A DNA stretch of 29,381 nucleotides from assembly GCA_036276235.1 (NCBI GenBank), contig DATBDZ010000038.1, positions 1-29,381 of the forward strand. The letters are read 5' to 3'. The translations under genes and the position numbers were made by a program. This document shows positions 8,289-16,885 of this stretch, in pieces. The notes under the pieces are model-generated. The model had not been told where the DNA came from, made no database searches, and worked only from the letters and a program-made list of their open reading frames with translations. The stretch is from JANWHF01 sp036276235. GTDB lineage: Bacteria > Planctomycetota > Phycisphaerae > Tepidisphaerales > Tepidisphaeraceae. Position 1 is the first letter of the stretch, and each line of letters opens with the position of its first letter.

Positions 8289-9314
8289 ATGTCTATGCGA
8301 ACCAAGGCCCGATGGACCGCACTCACGATCCCAACCGCACTGATGCTTCTGACTTCGATGCTGTTCGCGCAGAATGCACCGGCCCCGCGCGCCTCATCCG
8401 GCGATCCACCCTGGATGGTGAGCGTCGACCCGATTCCGGAGCAACTTCGGACCGAATACCGCCTCAATCCCTTCTACAAAAAGTCCGCGATGATCGACGG
8501 CATTCCGATCGTCGGCTCGCAGAATGTTTCCGACTTCGCGTTCCGCGAGTGCGCATGGACAATCCACCACATGCTCGATGGCCGCACGGTCGCGCTCGAT
8601 GCGCTGGTGAAGGCGAAGGTGCGGATCGGCATCATCGCCGTCACCGAATACACGATGGATATTCCGGAAAATCAGAACGCGCGGATGATGGCCAATGCCG
8701 CCTTCAATGATCGTCGTTCGCGCGGGCTGGGCGGTTTGCCGCTCGCGACTTGCGCTGAGGAGAATCTGCTGAACCTGCGCGGCGATCCTTATTCTGCCGA
8801 GAACATCACGATCCATGAATTCTCCCATACGGTTGCCAGCGCGATGCGCCGCGCGCAGCCGGCGTGGTATGAGAAGCTTCGCGATGCGTACAAACAGGCG
8901 ATGGCCACAGGCGGCTACGGCACCAGCTACGCCGCCACCAATGAGCAGGAGTATTGGGCCGAAGGGGCGCAGTGCTGGTTTGGCTGGGCCAATCCGCGCA
9001 ACACCGGCGGCGCTGCAAACCGCGACGACGTGAAGAAAAAAGATCCGGCTTTGGCCGCACTCCTCAATGAAATCTACGGCGACGGCCCGTGGCGCTACTT
9101 CAAAACCAGCAACGCCAGCCGCGCCCCCGAAGACCTCGTACATCTGGCTGGATTCGACCGGATGAAGATGCCAGCCTTCAGCTTCAACAACTCCCCGCGG
9201 GTCCAGGCGGCGGCAACGCAGCCGGGCCTGAATCGCCCGCCCCCGCTAACAGGCCGCCGCGGCGCGACGGGAGCGACGACAGTTCCAGCGACACGACCGG
9301 CGCGAGAGCGTTAA
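8289..9314 (+). CDS. exported zincin-like metallopeptidase candidate
   Basis: A 341-residue protein with a signal peptide (basic start, hydrophobic LTIPTALMLLTSMLFA, cleavage probably near AQNA, residues 27-30). It carries HEFSH at 176-180, an HExxH zinc-binding motif, and a downstream NEQEYWAEGAQCWF at about 218-231 whose Glu (221 or 225) is a good third ligand, as in gluzincins. The C-terminus is Pro/Arg/Thr-rich and probably unstructured. It would act outside the cytoplasmic membrane on an unknown protein or glycan substrate; the peptidase family was not identified. ATG 8289 (or 8295) starts the signal peptide; the longer frame from 8187 runs into repeats. The next gene starts 14 nt after the stop, so the two are likely co-transcribed. 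Confidence 0.85.
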   Translation: MSMRTKARWTALTIPTALMLLTSMLFAQNAPAPRASSGDPPWMVSVDPIPEQLRTEYRLNPFYKKSAMIDGIPIVGSQNVSDFAFRECAWTIHHMLDGRTVALDALVKAKVRIGIIAVTEYTMDIPENQNARMMANAAFNDRRSRGLGGLPLATCAEENLLNLRGDPYSAENITIHEFSHTVASAMRRAQPAWYEKLRDAYKQAMATGGYGTSYAATNEQEYWAEGAQCWFGWANPRNTGGAANRDDVKKKDPALAALLNEIYGDGPWRYFKTSNASRAPEDLVHLAGFDRMKMPAFSFNNSPRVQAAATQPGLNRPPPLTGRRGATGATTVPATRPARER

Positions 9315-9328
9315 GAAGGGAGTGCCAC

Positions 9329-10966
9329 GTGAAACACAAAACGCCGTTACGAGTTCGCTGGTTAATGCGCGGTCGCGCGACCTCCTTCATCTCACTCTTT
9401 TTCGCAGGAACCGCCCTGACATTTGTCAGTCTATCGGCGGCCCAGACGCAGCCTTCGGTGACCACGCAGTCGGCAAGCGAGCGCGCCCAGACGATCAAAC
9501 TGATCGACCAACTCGACGACGCCGACCCGGACATTCGCGTGTCGGCAACCTTGCGAATCAACGGATTGGGCGCCGGCGCGCTCGACGTCGCCGAGGCGGC
9601 GGCGAAACGCGAGGACCTGCCGCCGGAAACCCGCAAGCGATTGGAGAAAGCGCTCACTTTCATCCGCCCCCGTGCGATCGTCGAACAGCGTCGCGCCAGC
9701 CGCGATACGTGGCGCTCGAATCTTTTTCACAACGCTTATCGCAACAGCGGGCACACAAATCCGAAGTACGATGCGTTCGCTCATGCGGCCATCGATCAGT
9801 ATCTGGCGATCCGCATCGATCCGCTCAACGCGCCGGCCGACTTGCACGATCAGGCCATTGCCGCGTTCGAGCGCGCCGAGCAGGCCGGCTGCGACGAACC
9901 CATGATCCGCGCACTACATCGGTTGGCGGACGGCCATATGCAGGGCGCCTCATCCCGCCCCCGGCGCGGAGATGATGCATTGTTTTACGGATGTTGCACC
10001 GCAAATTATCCGGTGGCGCTCAAGTTTCATCTCTGGGCGAGCTATGTGGCGGCGTTCAGGTTTGTCGTTTCGGAGGACGTTCAACTTCTTGCGGATTTGA
10101 TGGCCCAGGCGCTGGCGACTCCCGGTTTCCCTCCAGAGGAAATTGACGAGCGGCTGGATGGGCTGGATCGCGCCGGGCCCGGATTTCTTGGAAAGCCGGA
10201 TTGGAAAAGTTTTTTCCGCCTGTACGAAACTCTGGCGCCCGACGCCGTCGGACCGCTGCTGTTCCGCGCGCGAGAGACATTTAACAGCGCCATCACGTTC
10301 CGGGGAGTCAAGGTCCGCGGCAATCAGTTTGATGACGCCGCACTGACCGAATTTGAAAGGATCGTGCACTCTGCAGTGCAAATTGCCGACACCGCCTATC
10401 AGCGTGATCCGGCCGATGGCCGCGCGGCGAGGTTTGTTCTTCGCACCCTGATGGTGATCGTCCAGTACACGCAGCGCAAAGACCCGGCGCTGGATGTCTG
10501 GTTTGATCGCGCTGTCGCCGCCGATCCGGATGATCTTCGGCCCTACGAGCTGAAACTGGACTATTTGCAATACACGGATGCCGGTATCGAGGAGATAATG
10601 GAATTCGGGCACCAATGCCGGCAAAGCCAGAACTGGCGCGGAGGTGTGGCGATGATCATCGTCAGCGCGCATGAGCGCGTGGCCGATCGCTCGGGGGACC
10701 GCGGCGCGTACTTTCTGCAGCCGCAAGTCTGGGCGGATATTCAGTCGGCCTTTGAAGGCGGGTTGATTAACTTTCCTGAAGACATCAAGAGGCGCTGCGA
10801 ATACGCCAAAGTCGCGGGCCAATGCGGGCATTGGGATGTCGCCGACCGCGAATTTCAAAAGATCGGCGATCATCCGGTCATCAGCGTTTTTGGAAGCGAC
10901 GCGACTTTCAAATATCTGCGGAACAAGGCCCATCGGCTAGCGACCGCGGGCACGACAGATCAATGA
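9329..10966 (+). CDS. exported helical-repeat protein, DUF4034-like C-terminus
   Basis: A 545-residue exported protein. GTG 9329 is chosen because AAGGGAG ends 6 nt upstream and the product then begins with a signal sequence (SFISLFFAGTALTFVSLSAA, about residues 19-38). Residues 50-110 look like short helical, HEAT-like repeats (DADPDIRVSATLRI; LPPETRKRLEKAL). The C-terminal third (WFDRAVAADPDDLRPYELKL, then MEFGHQCRQSQNWRGG) is reminiscent of DUF4034 proteins of planctomycetes; this is recognition by eye and not verified. No catalytic motif is evident. It follows the zincin gene by 14 nt, so the two may work together outside the membrane. It converges with the WD40 gene, the two stops being only 9 nt apart. 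Confidence 0.82.
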   Translation: MKHKTPLRVRWLMRGRATSFISLFFAGTALTFVSLSAAQTQPSVTTQSASERAQTIKLIDQLDDADPDIRVSATLRINGLGAGALDVAEAAAKREDLPPETRKRLEKALTFIRPRAIVEQRRASRDTWRSNLFHNAYRNSGHTNPKYDAFAHAAIDQYLAIRIDPLNAPADLHDQAIAAFERAEQAGCDEPMIRALHRLADGHMQGASSRPRRGDDALFYGCCTANYPVALKFHLWASYVAAFRFVVSEDVQLLADLMAQALATPGFPPEEIDERLDGLDRAGPGFLGKPDWKSFFRLYETLAPDAVGPLLFRARETFNSAITFRGVKVRGNQFDDAALTEFERIVHSAVQIADTAYQRDPADGRAARFVLRTLMVIVQYTQRKDPALDVWFDRAVAADPDDLRPYELKLDYLQYTDAGIEEIMEFGHQCRQSQNWRGGVAMIIVSAHERVADRSGDRGAYFLQPQVWADIQSAFEGGLINFPEDIKRRCEYAKVAGQCGHWDVADREFQKIGDHPVISVFGSDATFKYLRNKAHRLATAGTTDQ

Positions 10967-10975
10967 CACGCTACC

Positions 10976-13633
10976 TCATTTGGGAGCGACCTTGTCCCAT
11001 TGCTCAGGCGTGAGAGCCGCCTGAATCGCGGCAAGCTGCGTCTTCTGCGCTGCGCTCTTCTTTTCCCCAAAGGCCCGCACTTCGGCCAAAATATCGTTAG
11101 CGGCACGCTCCTTGGCTGCGCCCGAGGCGCTTTGATACGTCGAGTAGAGACCAAGCAGCTTCGCCGAGTCTGGCGCGATTCTGCGAGAGGCCTCGCTGTA
11201 AGCGCGGCTGAGGGCGACGCTTTGTGAATTGGTGACGTTTAGACCCAGCGAGACGGCGCTGCCCAGCCGCGCGCGAATTGTTTTTATCTGCTTCTCCCGC
11301 TCGGCCAGTGGAATCCTCCATCTGGGGGATGACTGGATTTCCAGGACATGGTTTCCTTCGATGGTCAGGGCCGCCTCGCCGGCAAAAAAGTTTGCCTTGC
11401 TGCCTTCAAATTCCACAGATCCATTGTCGGGGATAGGCTGGCCGCGCGGAACATCGAGTGTCGCGCGAATCGGCGCGGGGTGAGCACTGTCCACGCTGAA
11501 TTTGTAGAAGCAGCCGGTTTCGGCGCTGATCGCGGCCAAGCCGAGAATCGCCGACTTAAACTGATGCACGCCCGGGCCGGCCAGTTCGCCATCGATTCGC
11601 AGACCTGGCCCCAATTCCTGAACGCGAAGCGTCACCGGATTGATTTTCGCCCAGGATTTTCCGACCCAGTAAAGCGTGCCATCCTGCTCAATGACCGGCC
11701 CATCGGGGCCTCCCTCATAACTCAGGAAAAGCCGCTTGGTATCGACAGCGTCAAAAAAGTCCGTGCCCATTTTCATACGACGAATCGACTGATTGTTGGC
11801 CGCCACATACGTATCGGCGCTAAGCCAGATTCCCGGATCAATCCCTTCGGCACGATGCTGCGAGGGCCGCGCCGGCTGGCCCGGTGCGACGGGCGGCATG
11901 ATGTTGAAAATCGACAGCGAAAGTGTTTCCGCATCGATCTTCAGGATGGGCCAGGCACGATCGAACGCGCAAGAGATCAGAACTGTACGATGTTGTCCCT
12001 CCGCATGCGGCGGCTCGGTGATCCACTCCGGGCGGAATGTCTCACCCGGCCAGCCTTGCGGCTTGGCGCCTTGTTCAACCAGCGTCTGAAGTCGAAGCGC
12101 ATCGGAGCGAGCCGGGTCGCGCGTGAGAACGCCGCACCAGCCCGTTCCTGTCTTGTCGGCGGCGATTGCGATGACCTTTCCTGCCGACAGCACATGAACG
12201 CGCAGCGAACGCATTTCCTGCGGAAGCCCCTGCTTGGTCCCGAGCCGCGCAAGCTCGCTGCCGCTGACCGGGTCAAACAGTATGATCCCATCGTTCAGAT
12301 CGCAGACCCACATCTGCTTTCCATCCCAGGCGGCGTCGGAAATCGCGGCGTCGGAGCCGCCGGTCAGTTCTTCGAGCACGCCGCGCGCGCGGTGGAGCAA
12401 GAGGCTGTGCGGCGAGAAAATTACATCGAAATTATCGTTAGTGGCAAAAGCGCGACCCTGGAGATGATCCTGATAATTCAAATAGTCTTTTAAAGGAACT
12501 TGTGGTCCAGACCTGCGCTTCACAACGGCAGGTATCTCCTCCCAGGAAATGCTGCCCGCCACAGGCCCAACCTGCGGCTTGTCGCGAAGCGCCGGATTGG
12601 AATAAAGCGCGATGACATTTGATCTGCCCTTGACCCATTGACCGCTTCCCGCACTACCGGTGCTGGCCACCGCGATCCTTCGGCCGTCGGGCGAAATGGC
12701 AACAGCCCGGGCCGGATCAGGTTGCCTCGCGGAAAAATCCAGCGTAGCAAGCGGCTTCCAGGTCGTGGCGTCCCAGAGCACAGTTGGCTGCTGCGACGGC
12801 ACACCTGCCGCGAAACGGCCGTCGGGCGTAATCGCGAAGCCCGCGCAGAAGCTCGCTTCATCCAGCAATTCCGTGCGCGTGTTGGTTTGCAAATCGAGTT
12901 TTTCGAAGTGCTGATCGCGCTGCGCCTGCGTTCCGCGCAGCCCAAGGGCAAACAGCGAATGCCCGTCCGGAGACAGGCCGATCGCCGTCGGCATGAACTT
13001 GGCCAGCCCGACTTCGGCGATCTGCTTGCGGGCAACCAGATCCCAGACACATGTGTAGCCAAATTGTATTGAGTAGGCGCAATACTTCCCGTCGGCGGAT
13101 ACGGTCATGCAGTGGATCGCCACCGCGCCCGGAGTGGTATGGGATCGCCACAGCAGTTTTTCGGTTTTCACATCCCATAGCCGCAGACCATCTCCGCCCG
13201 CGCTCAGCAGCCGGCCGTCGGGCAAAAACGCGACATTGCGAACCAGAAATGAGTGCCCTTCGAGCTGCGCAATCTGATCAAAATTGGACATGTCCCAGAC
13301 CTTGATCGTCTTGTCCGTGCTGCAGGTGGCCAGCCATTTCCCATCGGGAGAAAAAGAGACGCCATACACCGCGTCGGTGTGCCCTTCAAAGACGTGCAAC
13401 ATCTTTCCGCTTTGGGCGTCCCAAAGGCGGGCGGCATTGTCGTGGCCGGCGGAAGCGAGATATTTGCCATCGTTGGAGAACGCCAGCGCCATGATCCCGT
13501 CGGTGTGCCCGCGGAGCACCAAATCCGGCTTGACCATCTCCTTGGGTGCGCCACGCGCGACCAGCGGCAGATGTGCAGCAATTACGATTGCAAGAAATAA
13601 TCCAACGCGCCGACGAAATGTGTGAGCGATCAT
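10976..13633 (-). CDS. exported WD40-repeat protein
   Basis: An 885-residue protein with a signal peptide (HTFRRRVGLFLAIVIAAHLP, about residues 3-22). The N-terminal half contains WD40 repeats with clear GH...WD spacing: LRGHTDGIMALAFSNDGKYL, FEGHTDAVYGVSFSPDGKWL, LEGHSFLVRNVAFLPDGRLL and others, ending in ARLWD, IKVWD and LRLWD. The middle has weaker blades. The last roughly 110 residues are helical and charged, ending in ALTPEQWDKVAPK, and do not look like beta-propeller. The ATG at 13633 has GAGG 6 nt upstream and is preferred over 13645. It probably acts as an exported scaffold; the partner is unknown. Confidence 0.9.
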   Translation of the reverse strand: MIAHTFRRRVGLFLAIVIAAHLPLVARGAPKEMVKPDLVLRGHTDGIMALAFSNDGKYLASAGHDNAARLWDAQSGKMLHVFEGHTDAVYGVSFSPDGKWLATCSTDKTIKVWDMSNFDQIAQLEGHSFLVRNVAFLPDGRLLSAGGDGLRLWDVKTEKLLWRSHTTPGAVAIHCMTVSADGKYCAYSIQFGYTCVWDLVARKQIAEVGLAKFMPTAIGLSPDGHSLFALGLRGTQAQRDQHFEKLDLQTNTRTELLDEASFCAGFAITPDGRFAAGVPSQQPTVLWDATTWKPLATLDFSARQPDPARAVAISPDGRRIAVASTGSAGSGQWVKGRSNVIALYSNPALRDKPQVGPVAGSISWEEIPAVVKRRSGPQVPLKDYLNYQDHLQGRAFATNDNFDVIFSPHSLLLHRARGVLEELTGGSDAAISDAAWDGKQMWVCDLNDGIILFDPVSGSELARLGTKQGLPQEMRSLRVHVLSAGKVIAIAADKTGTGWCGVLTRDPARSDALRLQTLVEQGAKPQGWPGETFRPEWITEPPHAEGQHRTVLISCAFDRAWPILKIDAETLSLSIFNIMPPVAPGQPARPSQHRAEGIDPGIWLSADTYVAANNQSIRRMKMGTDFFDAVDTKRLFLSYEGGPDGPVIEQDGTLYWVGKSWAKINPVTLRVQELGPGLRIDGELAGPGVHQFKSAILGLAAISAETGCFYKFSVDSAHPAPIRATLDVPRGQPIPDNGSVEFEGSKANFFAGEAALTIEGNHVLEIQSSPRWRIPLAEREKQIKTIRARLGSAVSLGLNVTNSQSVALSRAYSEASRRIAPDSAKLLGLYSTYQSASGAAKERAANDILAEVRAFGEKKSAAQKTQLAAIQAALTPEQWDKVAPK

Positions 13634-13774
13634 CCGCCACCTCATTGAAGACGATGTACATCAGTCGTTCAAATACCCCTCCAAAACGTGCGGTGGAAAT
13701 AATATACCAAAGGTCAAATCCGACACAACGCTGCATTTCCACCCGCGCGACAGCGGGTGCGTGAGGCTTTAGGC

Positions 13775-14467
13775 CTATCGATTCCTCGCAGCCGGCGTTG
13801 GCGCGAGAACGACCTGCGGCTTGATCGCGCGGATGCGCTCGGCCAGTGCCGATTGCTGCGCGAAGATTTCCCGGTTGATTGAGCCGATGGCGCGGTCGTC
13901 GGCTCGGTAGATGTCGCCGGTGAGGGTGCGGGCGATCGCCGATTCGACGTACTCGATCCTGGCGAATTCCTGCCATTCGGGGCGGACGGTGACGTTGACG
14001 CCGCCATCGCCATACGTCAGCAGGCCCCAGCGGGGCGGCAGGTCCTTCTTTTGGATGATGCCGGTTGGCGCGAGGACGAAATGGATGTTCGCCATCGGCT
14101 GAAGAAGGCAGGCGGCGAATTTGCCGAGCCCCAGGGCCTGGCGCAACGGCATGTAGCCCTTGCGCCGGCGGCGCGAGCGAAGATTGCGCTCGCGCTCCAG
14201 CAGACAAAGGCTCATCTGTCCCTCTTCGCTGCAATCGCGAAGAAAGTCGGAGCGCGAAGCCTTGCACTCGACGAAGCAGACCTGCGGCAATTCACGCTGG
14301 ATGAAAAGATAGTTGTGATAGGGGCGGAAGATTCCCGTGCCGACGGCGTCGATGATCCCCAGCGGCTTGACCCGCACCTCGGCGGCGATGCACCGATACC
14401 CCATCCGAAACAGCCAGCGGCAGGCTTCCTTTTTCAACGTCTTGTGAAGATCAGTCTCTCCCGGCAC
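13775..14467 (-). CDS. PD-(D/E)XK nuclease-like protein (MmcB-like motif)
   Basis: A 230-residue soluble protein. GTG 14467 is chosen because AAGGAG (plus strand 14474-14479) ends 6 nt upstream. Residues E30, D40 (GIIDAVGT) and E67-x-K69 (FVECKASRSDF) follow the order E...D...ExK of PD-(D/E)XK enzymes. The segment VECKASRSDFLRD closely resembles MmcB/COG5321-type putative DNA repair endonucleases and Vsr-like folds. The protein is longer than MmcB and has a basic stretch (RERNLRSRRRRKG, about 91-103) that could contact nucleic acid. It has no obvious methyltransferase or recombinase neighbour, so restriction-modification is not supported. Either DNA repair or nuclease-fold binding is possible. 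Nuclease activity is inferred, not shown. Confidence 0.7.
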   Translation of the reverse strand: MPGETDLHKTLKKEACRWLFRMGYRCIAAEVRVKPLGIIDAVGTGIFRPYHNYLFIQRELPQVCFVECKASRSDFLRDCSEEGQMSLCLLERERNLRSRRRRKGYMPLRQALGLGKFAACLLQPMANIHFVLAPTGIIQKKDLPPRWGLLTYGDGGVNVTVRPEWQEFARIEYVESAIARTLTGDIYRADDRAIGSINREIFAQQSALAERIRAIKPQVVLAPTPAARNR

Positions 14468-14504
14468 CCGGCACTCCTTTGCCAATCGTTGGTTATCGTA
14501 CCTA

Positions 14505-14635
14505 AATGGGTTTCAGGTTTCGAGTTTCAGGTTTCAGGTGAAATGCCTGCATTTTTCCCGAAACTTGAAACCCGAAACCTGAAACGATCCCTGGTCTTTC
14601 ACCTGAAACCCGAAACCCGAAACCTGAAACCCATT
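14505..14635. repeat. GTTTCAGGTTTCGAG inverted/tandem repeat
   Basis: Arms of 39 nt at 14505-14543 and 14597-14635 are reverse complements with two mismatches. The arms are themselves tandem reiterations of a TTTCAGGTTTCGAG-like unit, and the centre contains a further reverse-complement unit (CCCGAAACTTGAAACCCGAA, about 14557-14576). It fills most of the divergent gap between the nuclease-like gene and the LEPR-XLL gene. Nothing suggests it is coding. Confidence 0.85.
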
Positions 14636-14700
14636 CCACCCCTGACACGTGGATCACAACTGCTTGCAGGCGAGCCGGGCATTATCTAACATGAGAAGCC

Positions 14701-14722
14701 GCCGGTCATTGCATGGACCGGC
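14701..14722 (+). repeat. hairpin in leader of LEPR-XLL gene
   Basis: GCCGGTC (14701-14707) and GACCGGC (14716-14722) form a perfect 7-bp stem with an 8-nt loop, about 60 nt before the start codon. No T-tract follows, so it is not a terminator; a role in leader stability or none at all is possible. Confidence 0.5.
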
Positions 14723-14781
14723 GTTTGGCGGACACCGGTATCCATCATCGTCGATTTTGCACCTGTGATTACGGAGGTTCC

Positions 14782-16284
14782 ATGCGTCGGTTTGTACCCG
14801 CTTTGCCCCACCGCACTCCCCGTCGCCAGGTTCGTTCGACAGCGCGACCGATGGTGGAGGCGATGGAGCCTCGCCAACTGCTGAGCGCCACCCCGGCTGA
14901 TATTGTCCAAAATCCTTTCCCCTCGACGGCCGCCTCTATTTCCGGCCAGGTCTTTCTGGACAACAACCAGAACGGCCTCTTTGATACCGGCGATGTGCCG
15001 CTGGCGGCCCAGACCGTGTTTGTGGACGTCAACGTCGATGGTGTGGCAGACGCCGGCGACGAAATCGCCAGCACCGACACCAGCGGCAACTACCTGCTGC
15101 TGGTTCCGGCGGGAATCTTCACCATCGATTGCGTTCCTTCACCGGGCCTTCAGTTCTCCGCCCTTCTCGCCCCGCCGATCACCATTGATTTCCTGGCCGG
15201 CGATGCGCTGAACGGTCTGGATTTCGCCGAGATCGGCAGCGGAACTATCGACGCGACGGTCTTCGGAGATACCAACGCCAATGGCATCCAGGATCCCGGC
15301 GAAATTGGCCTGGATAATCGAACCGTCTACCTCGACAACAACAATGACTCTGTCTTCGATGCCGGCGATCTGCTGGCAACAAGCTTTGGAAGCGGGAGCT
15401 ACGAGTTTAACGGCTTGCCGCCGGCGACTTATCTCGTCCGCGTTCAGCCGGCCGTTGGCTCGACGATCACGACGCCGGTTGGCGGCAGCGCATCCATCGT
15501 GGTGGGCACCGGAGGCCAAGTCTCCACGACTTTTGGGTTGAACGGAGCAGATTTGTCCATCGCGCTGCTCACCGCTCCGCCGGCGGCCTTGGTCGGCGGC
15601 GAGAAGCAAAAGCCGCTTCAAGTGAGCGTCACCAACGCCGGCACATCGCTGATTAACGGCGCGGTCGGCGTAAACATCTATGCCTCGACTGATAATGTTT
15701 TCAGTCCGACGGGGGACACAATCGTCAGCGTCTTGCTCGGCAAGAATATGAAGCTTAAGCCGGGGCAATCCAAGAAGCTCAAAGTGCAATTGACTGTGCC
15801 GGCGACGCTTCCCAGCGGCAGCTATTTCCTGATCGCCCAGGTGATCAGTTCGCAGAGCGATGAAAACGCGGCCAACGACGCCGCCGTTCCCGCGGCGGCC
15901 ACCGCCATTACCCAGCCTTTGATCGATCTGTCAATCTCTTACGGTGCTCAGCCGATCTATATCTTCGATCGTGCAACCCCGGGATCGATCAGCCTGGTCA
16001 TCACCAACAACGGAAACATCGACTTCAACGGCAACATCAGCCTGTCGGTCTATGCCTCCACCGACGGAACCGTGCAGAATGGAACGTTGCTGGCCCAGAC
16101 GCGCCCCAAGCACTTCAAAATTTTGGCCGGAACGGGAAAAGCAACCGGTCTCACGGTTCCCGCCAATCGGCAGACCACCGGCACCTTTTTCATCGTCAGC
16201 GTCCTTAGCCCGTCGTCTGTGATTGGAGATAACAATCAGGCCAACAACACCGTCGTAAGCACTCTGCCGACACAGATTTTCTAA
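14782..16284 (+). CDS. LEPR-XLL surface protein with SdrD/Cna-B-like and CARDB-like domains
   Basis: A 500-residue exported protein. GGAGG lies 4 nt before ATG 14782. The basic N-terminus leads into VEAMEPRQLLSA (25-36), the LEPR-XLL motif found at the start of many planctomycete surface or extracellular proteins. Two SdrD-B/Cna-B-like beta domains follow (about 52-130 with DNNQNGLFDTGD, and 154-230 with DTNANGIQDPGE). Both have Asp/Asn-rich loops that resemble calcium-binding loops. Two CARDB-like Ig-fold domains then occupy about 257-375 and 388-498, with repeated (D/S)(N/E)xANN ends. There is no membrane anchor at the C-terminus. It probably has a structural or adhesive role outside the cell. 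A 7-bp hairpin (14701-14722) lies in its leader. Confidence 0.92.
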   Translation: MRRFVPALPHRTPRRQVRSTARPMVEAMEPRQLLSATPADIVQNPFPSTAASISGQVFLDNNQNGLFDTGDVPLAAQTVFVDVNVDGVADAGDEIASTDTSGNYLLLVPAGIFTIDCVPSPGLQFSALLAPPITIDFLAGDALNGLDFAEIGSGTIDATVFGDTNANGIQDPGEIGLDNRTVYLDNNNDSVFDAGDLLATSFGSGSYEFNGLPPATYLVRVQPAVGSTITTPVGGSASIVVGTGGQVSTTFGLNGADLSIALLTAPPAALVGGEKQKPLQVSVTNAGTSLINGAVGVNIYASTDNVFSPTGDTIVSVLLGKNMKLKPGQSKKLKVQLTVPATLPSGSYFLIAQVISSQSDENAANDAAVPAAATAITQPLIDLSISYGAQPIYIFDRATPGSISLVITNNGNIDFNGNISLSVYASTDGTVQNGTLLAQTRPKHFKILAGTGKATGLTVPANRQTTGTFFIVSVLSPSSVIGDNNQANNTVVSTLPTQIF

Positions 16285-16378
16285 GCTTTGCAAACCGGTT
16301 GGGTATGGTGCTGCTCGACGCTGGATTCGCTGTGGCGATCCTTGCAAAGTCGGGCTGCCAATCGACAATCCCACCGCA

Positions 16379-16783
16379 ATGAATCCCCAGCAGCCGGATC
16401 AAGCCAAACCAGGCCGGTCCGCTAAATTTCTTCTTTCGTTCTACTTTGCGTTTGCCGGCATCTATTATCTGCTGCGCACCCAGCGCAACGCGCGGATTGA
16501 ATTGGCGATCGGCGCGATCGCCTGTGCATTGGGGGCGTGGCTGCACATTGATCGCGTGCAGTGGGCCGTGCTGACATTCACGATCGCCCTGGTGCTGATC
16601 CTCGAAGGGCTCAACACCGCGATCGAGATGGCGATCGATCTTGCTTCGCCGCAGGTGCATCCGCTGGCGAAACATTCGAAGGACCTGGCAGCCGGCATGG
16701 TATTGATCGCGTCGATCGCGTCGGTGGCGGTGGGACTTTTGATTCTCGGCCCGCCGTTATGGCGACGGATCGTTTCTTTGTAG
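16379..16783 (+). CDS. dgkA: diacylglycerol/undecaprenol kinase family protein
   Basis: A 134-residue integral membrane lipid kinase of the prokaryotic DagK family, which phosphorylates diacylglycerol or undecaprenol with ATP at the inner membrane. The family signature is intact: E76-GLNTAIE-83, then D87 and HPLAKHSKDLAAGMVL (94-109). The N-terminal amphipathic helix and the three transmembrane helices (about 41-58, 62-79, 105-124) match the usual trimeric fold. The length is typical. Gram-positive-like members use undecaprenol, and the substrate here cannot be told from sequence. It follows the LEPR-XLL gene by 94 nt. The stop codon TAG at 16781 coincides with the first bases of a palindromic repeat. 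Confidence 0.92.
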   Translation: MNPQQPDQAKPGRSAKFLLSFYFAFAGIYYLLRTQRNARIELAIGAIACALGAWLHIDRVQWAVLTFTIALVLILEGLNTAIEMAIDLASPQVHPLAKHSKDLAAGMVLIASIASVAVGLLILGPPLWRRIVSL

Positions 16784-16863
16784 GAGCGAACCTTGTGTTC
16801 GCCCTTGCTTCCCGCGCAAGTGGCGCTGGAAGAAAACGGCGGGATAAACCCCGCCCTACGAGC
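16781..16863. repeat. compound palindromic repeat after dgkA
   Basis: A first hairpin GCGAAC-CTTGT-GTTCGC (16786-16802) and a second GGCGGG-ATAAAC-CCCGCC region (16838-16855) lie in an element framed by TAGG and CCTA. It resembles dispersed TAGGnGCGAACC...CCGCCCTACGA elements. It begins at the dgkA stop codon and ends 22 nt before the phosphatase start. No T-tract follows, so a terminator role is unproven. Confidence 0.6.
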
Positions 16864-16885
16864 ATTTGATCATCAACGGTGACAC

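Noticed and set aside
10967..10975. Terminator between the convergent genes at 10966 and 10976
   Set aside because: The gap is only 9 nt and no stem with a T-tract is visible on either strand.
14505..14635. CRISPR-like tandem repeats
   Set aside because: Units are short, arranged as inverted arms, and have no spacers of constant length; no cas gene is nearby.
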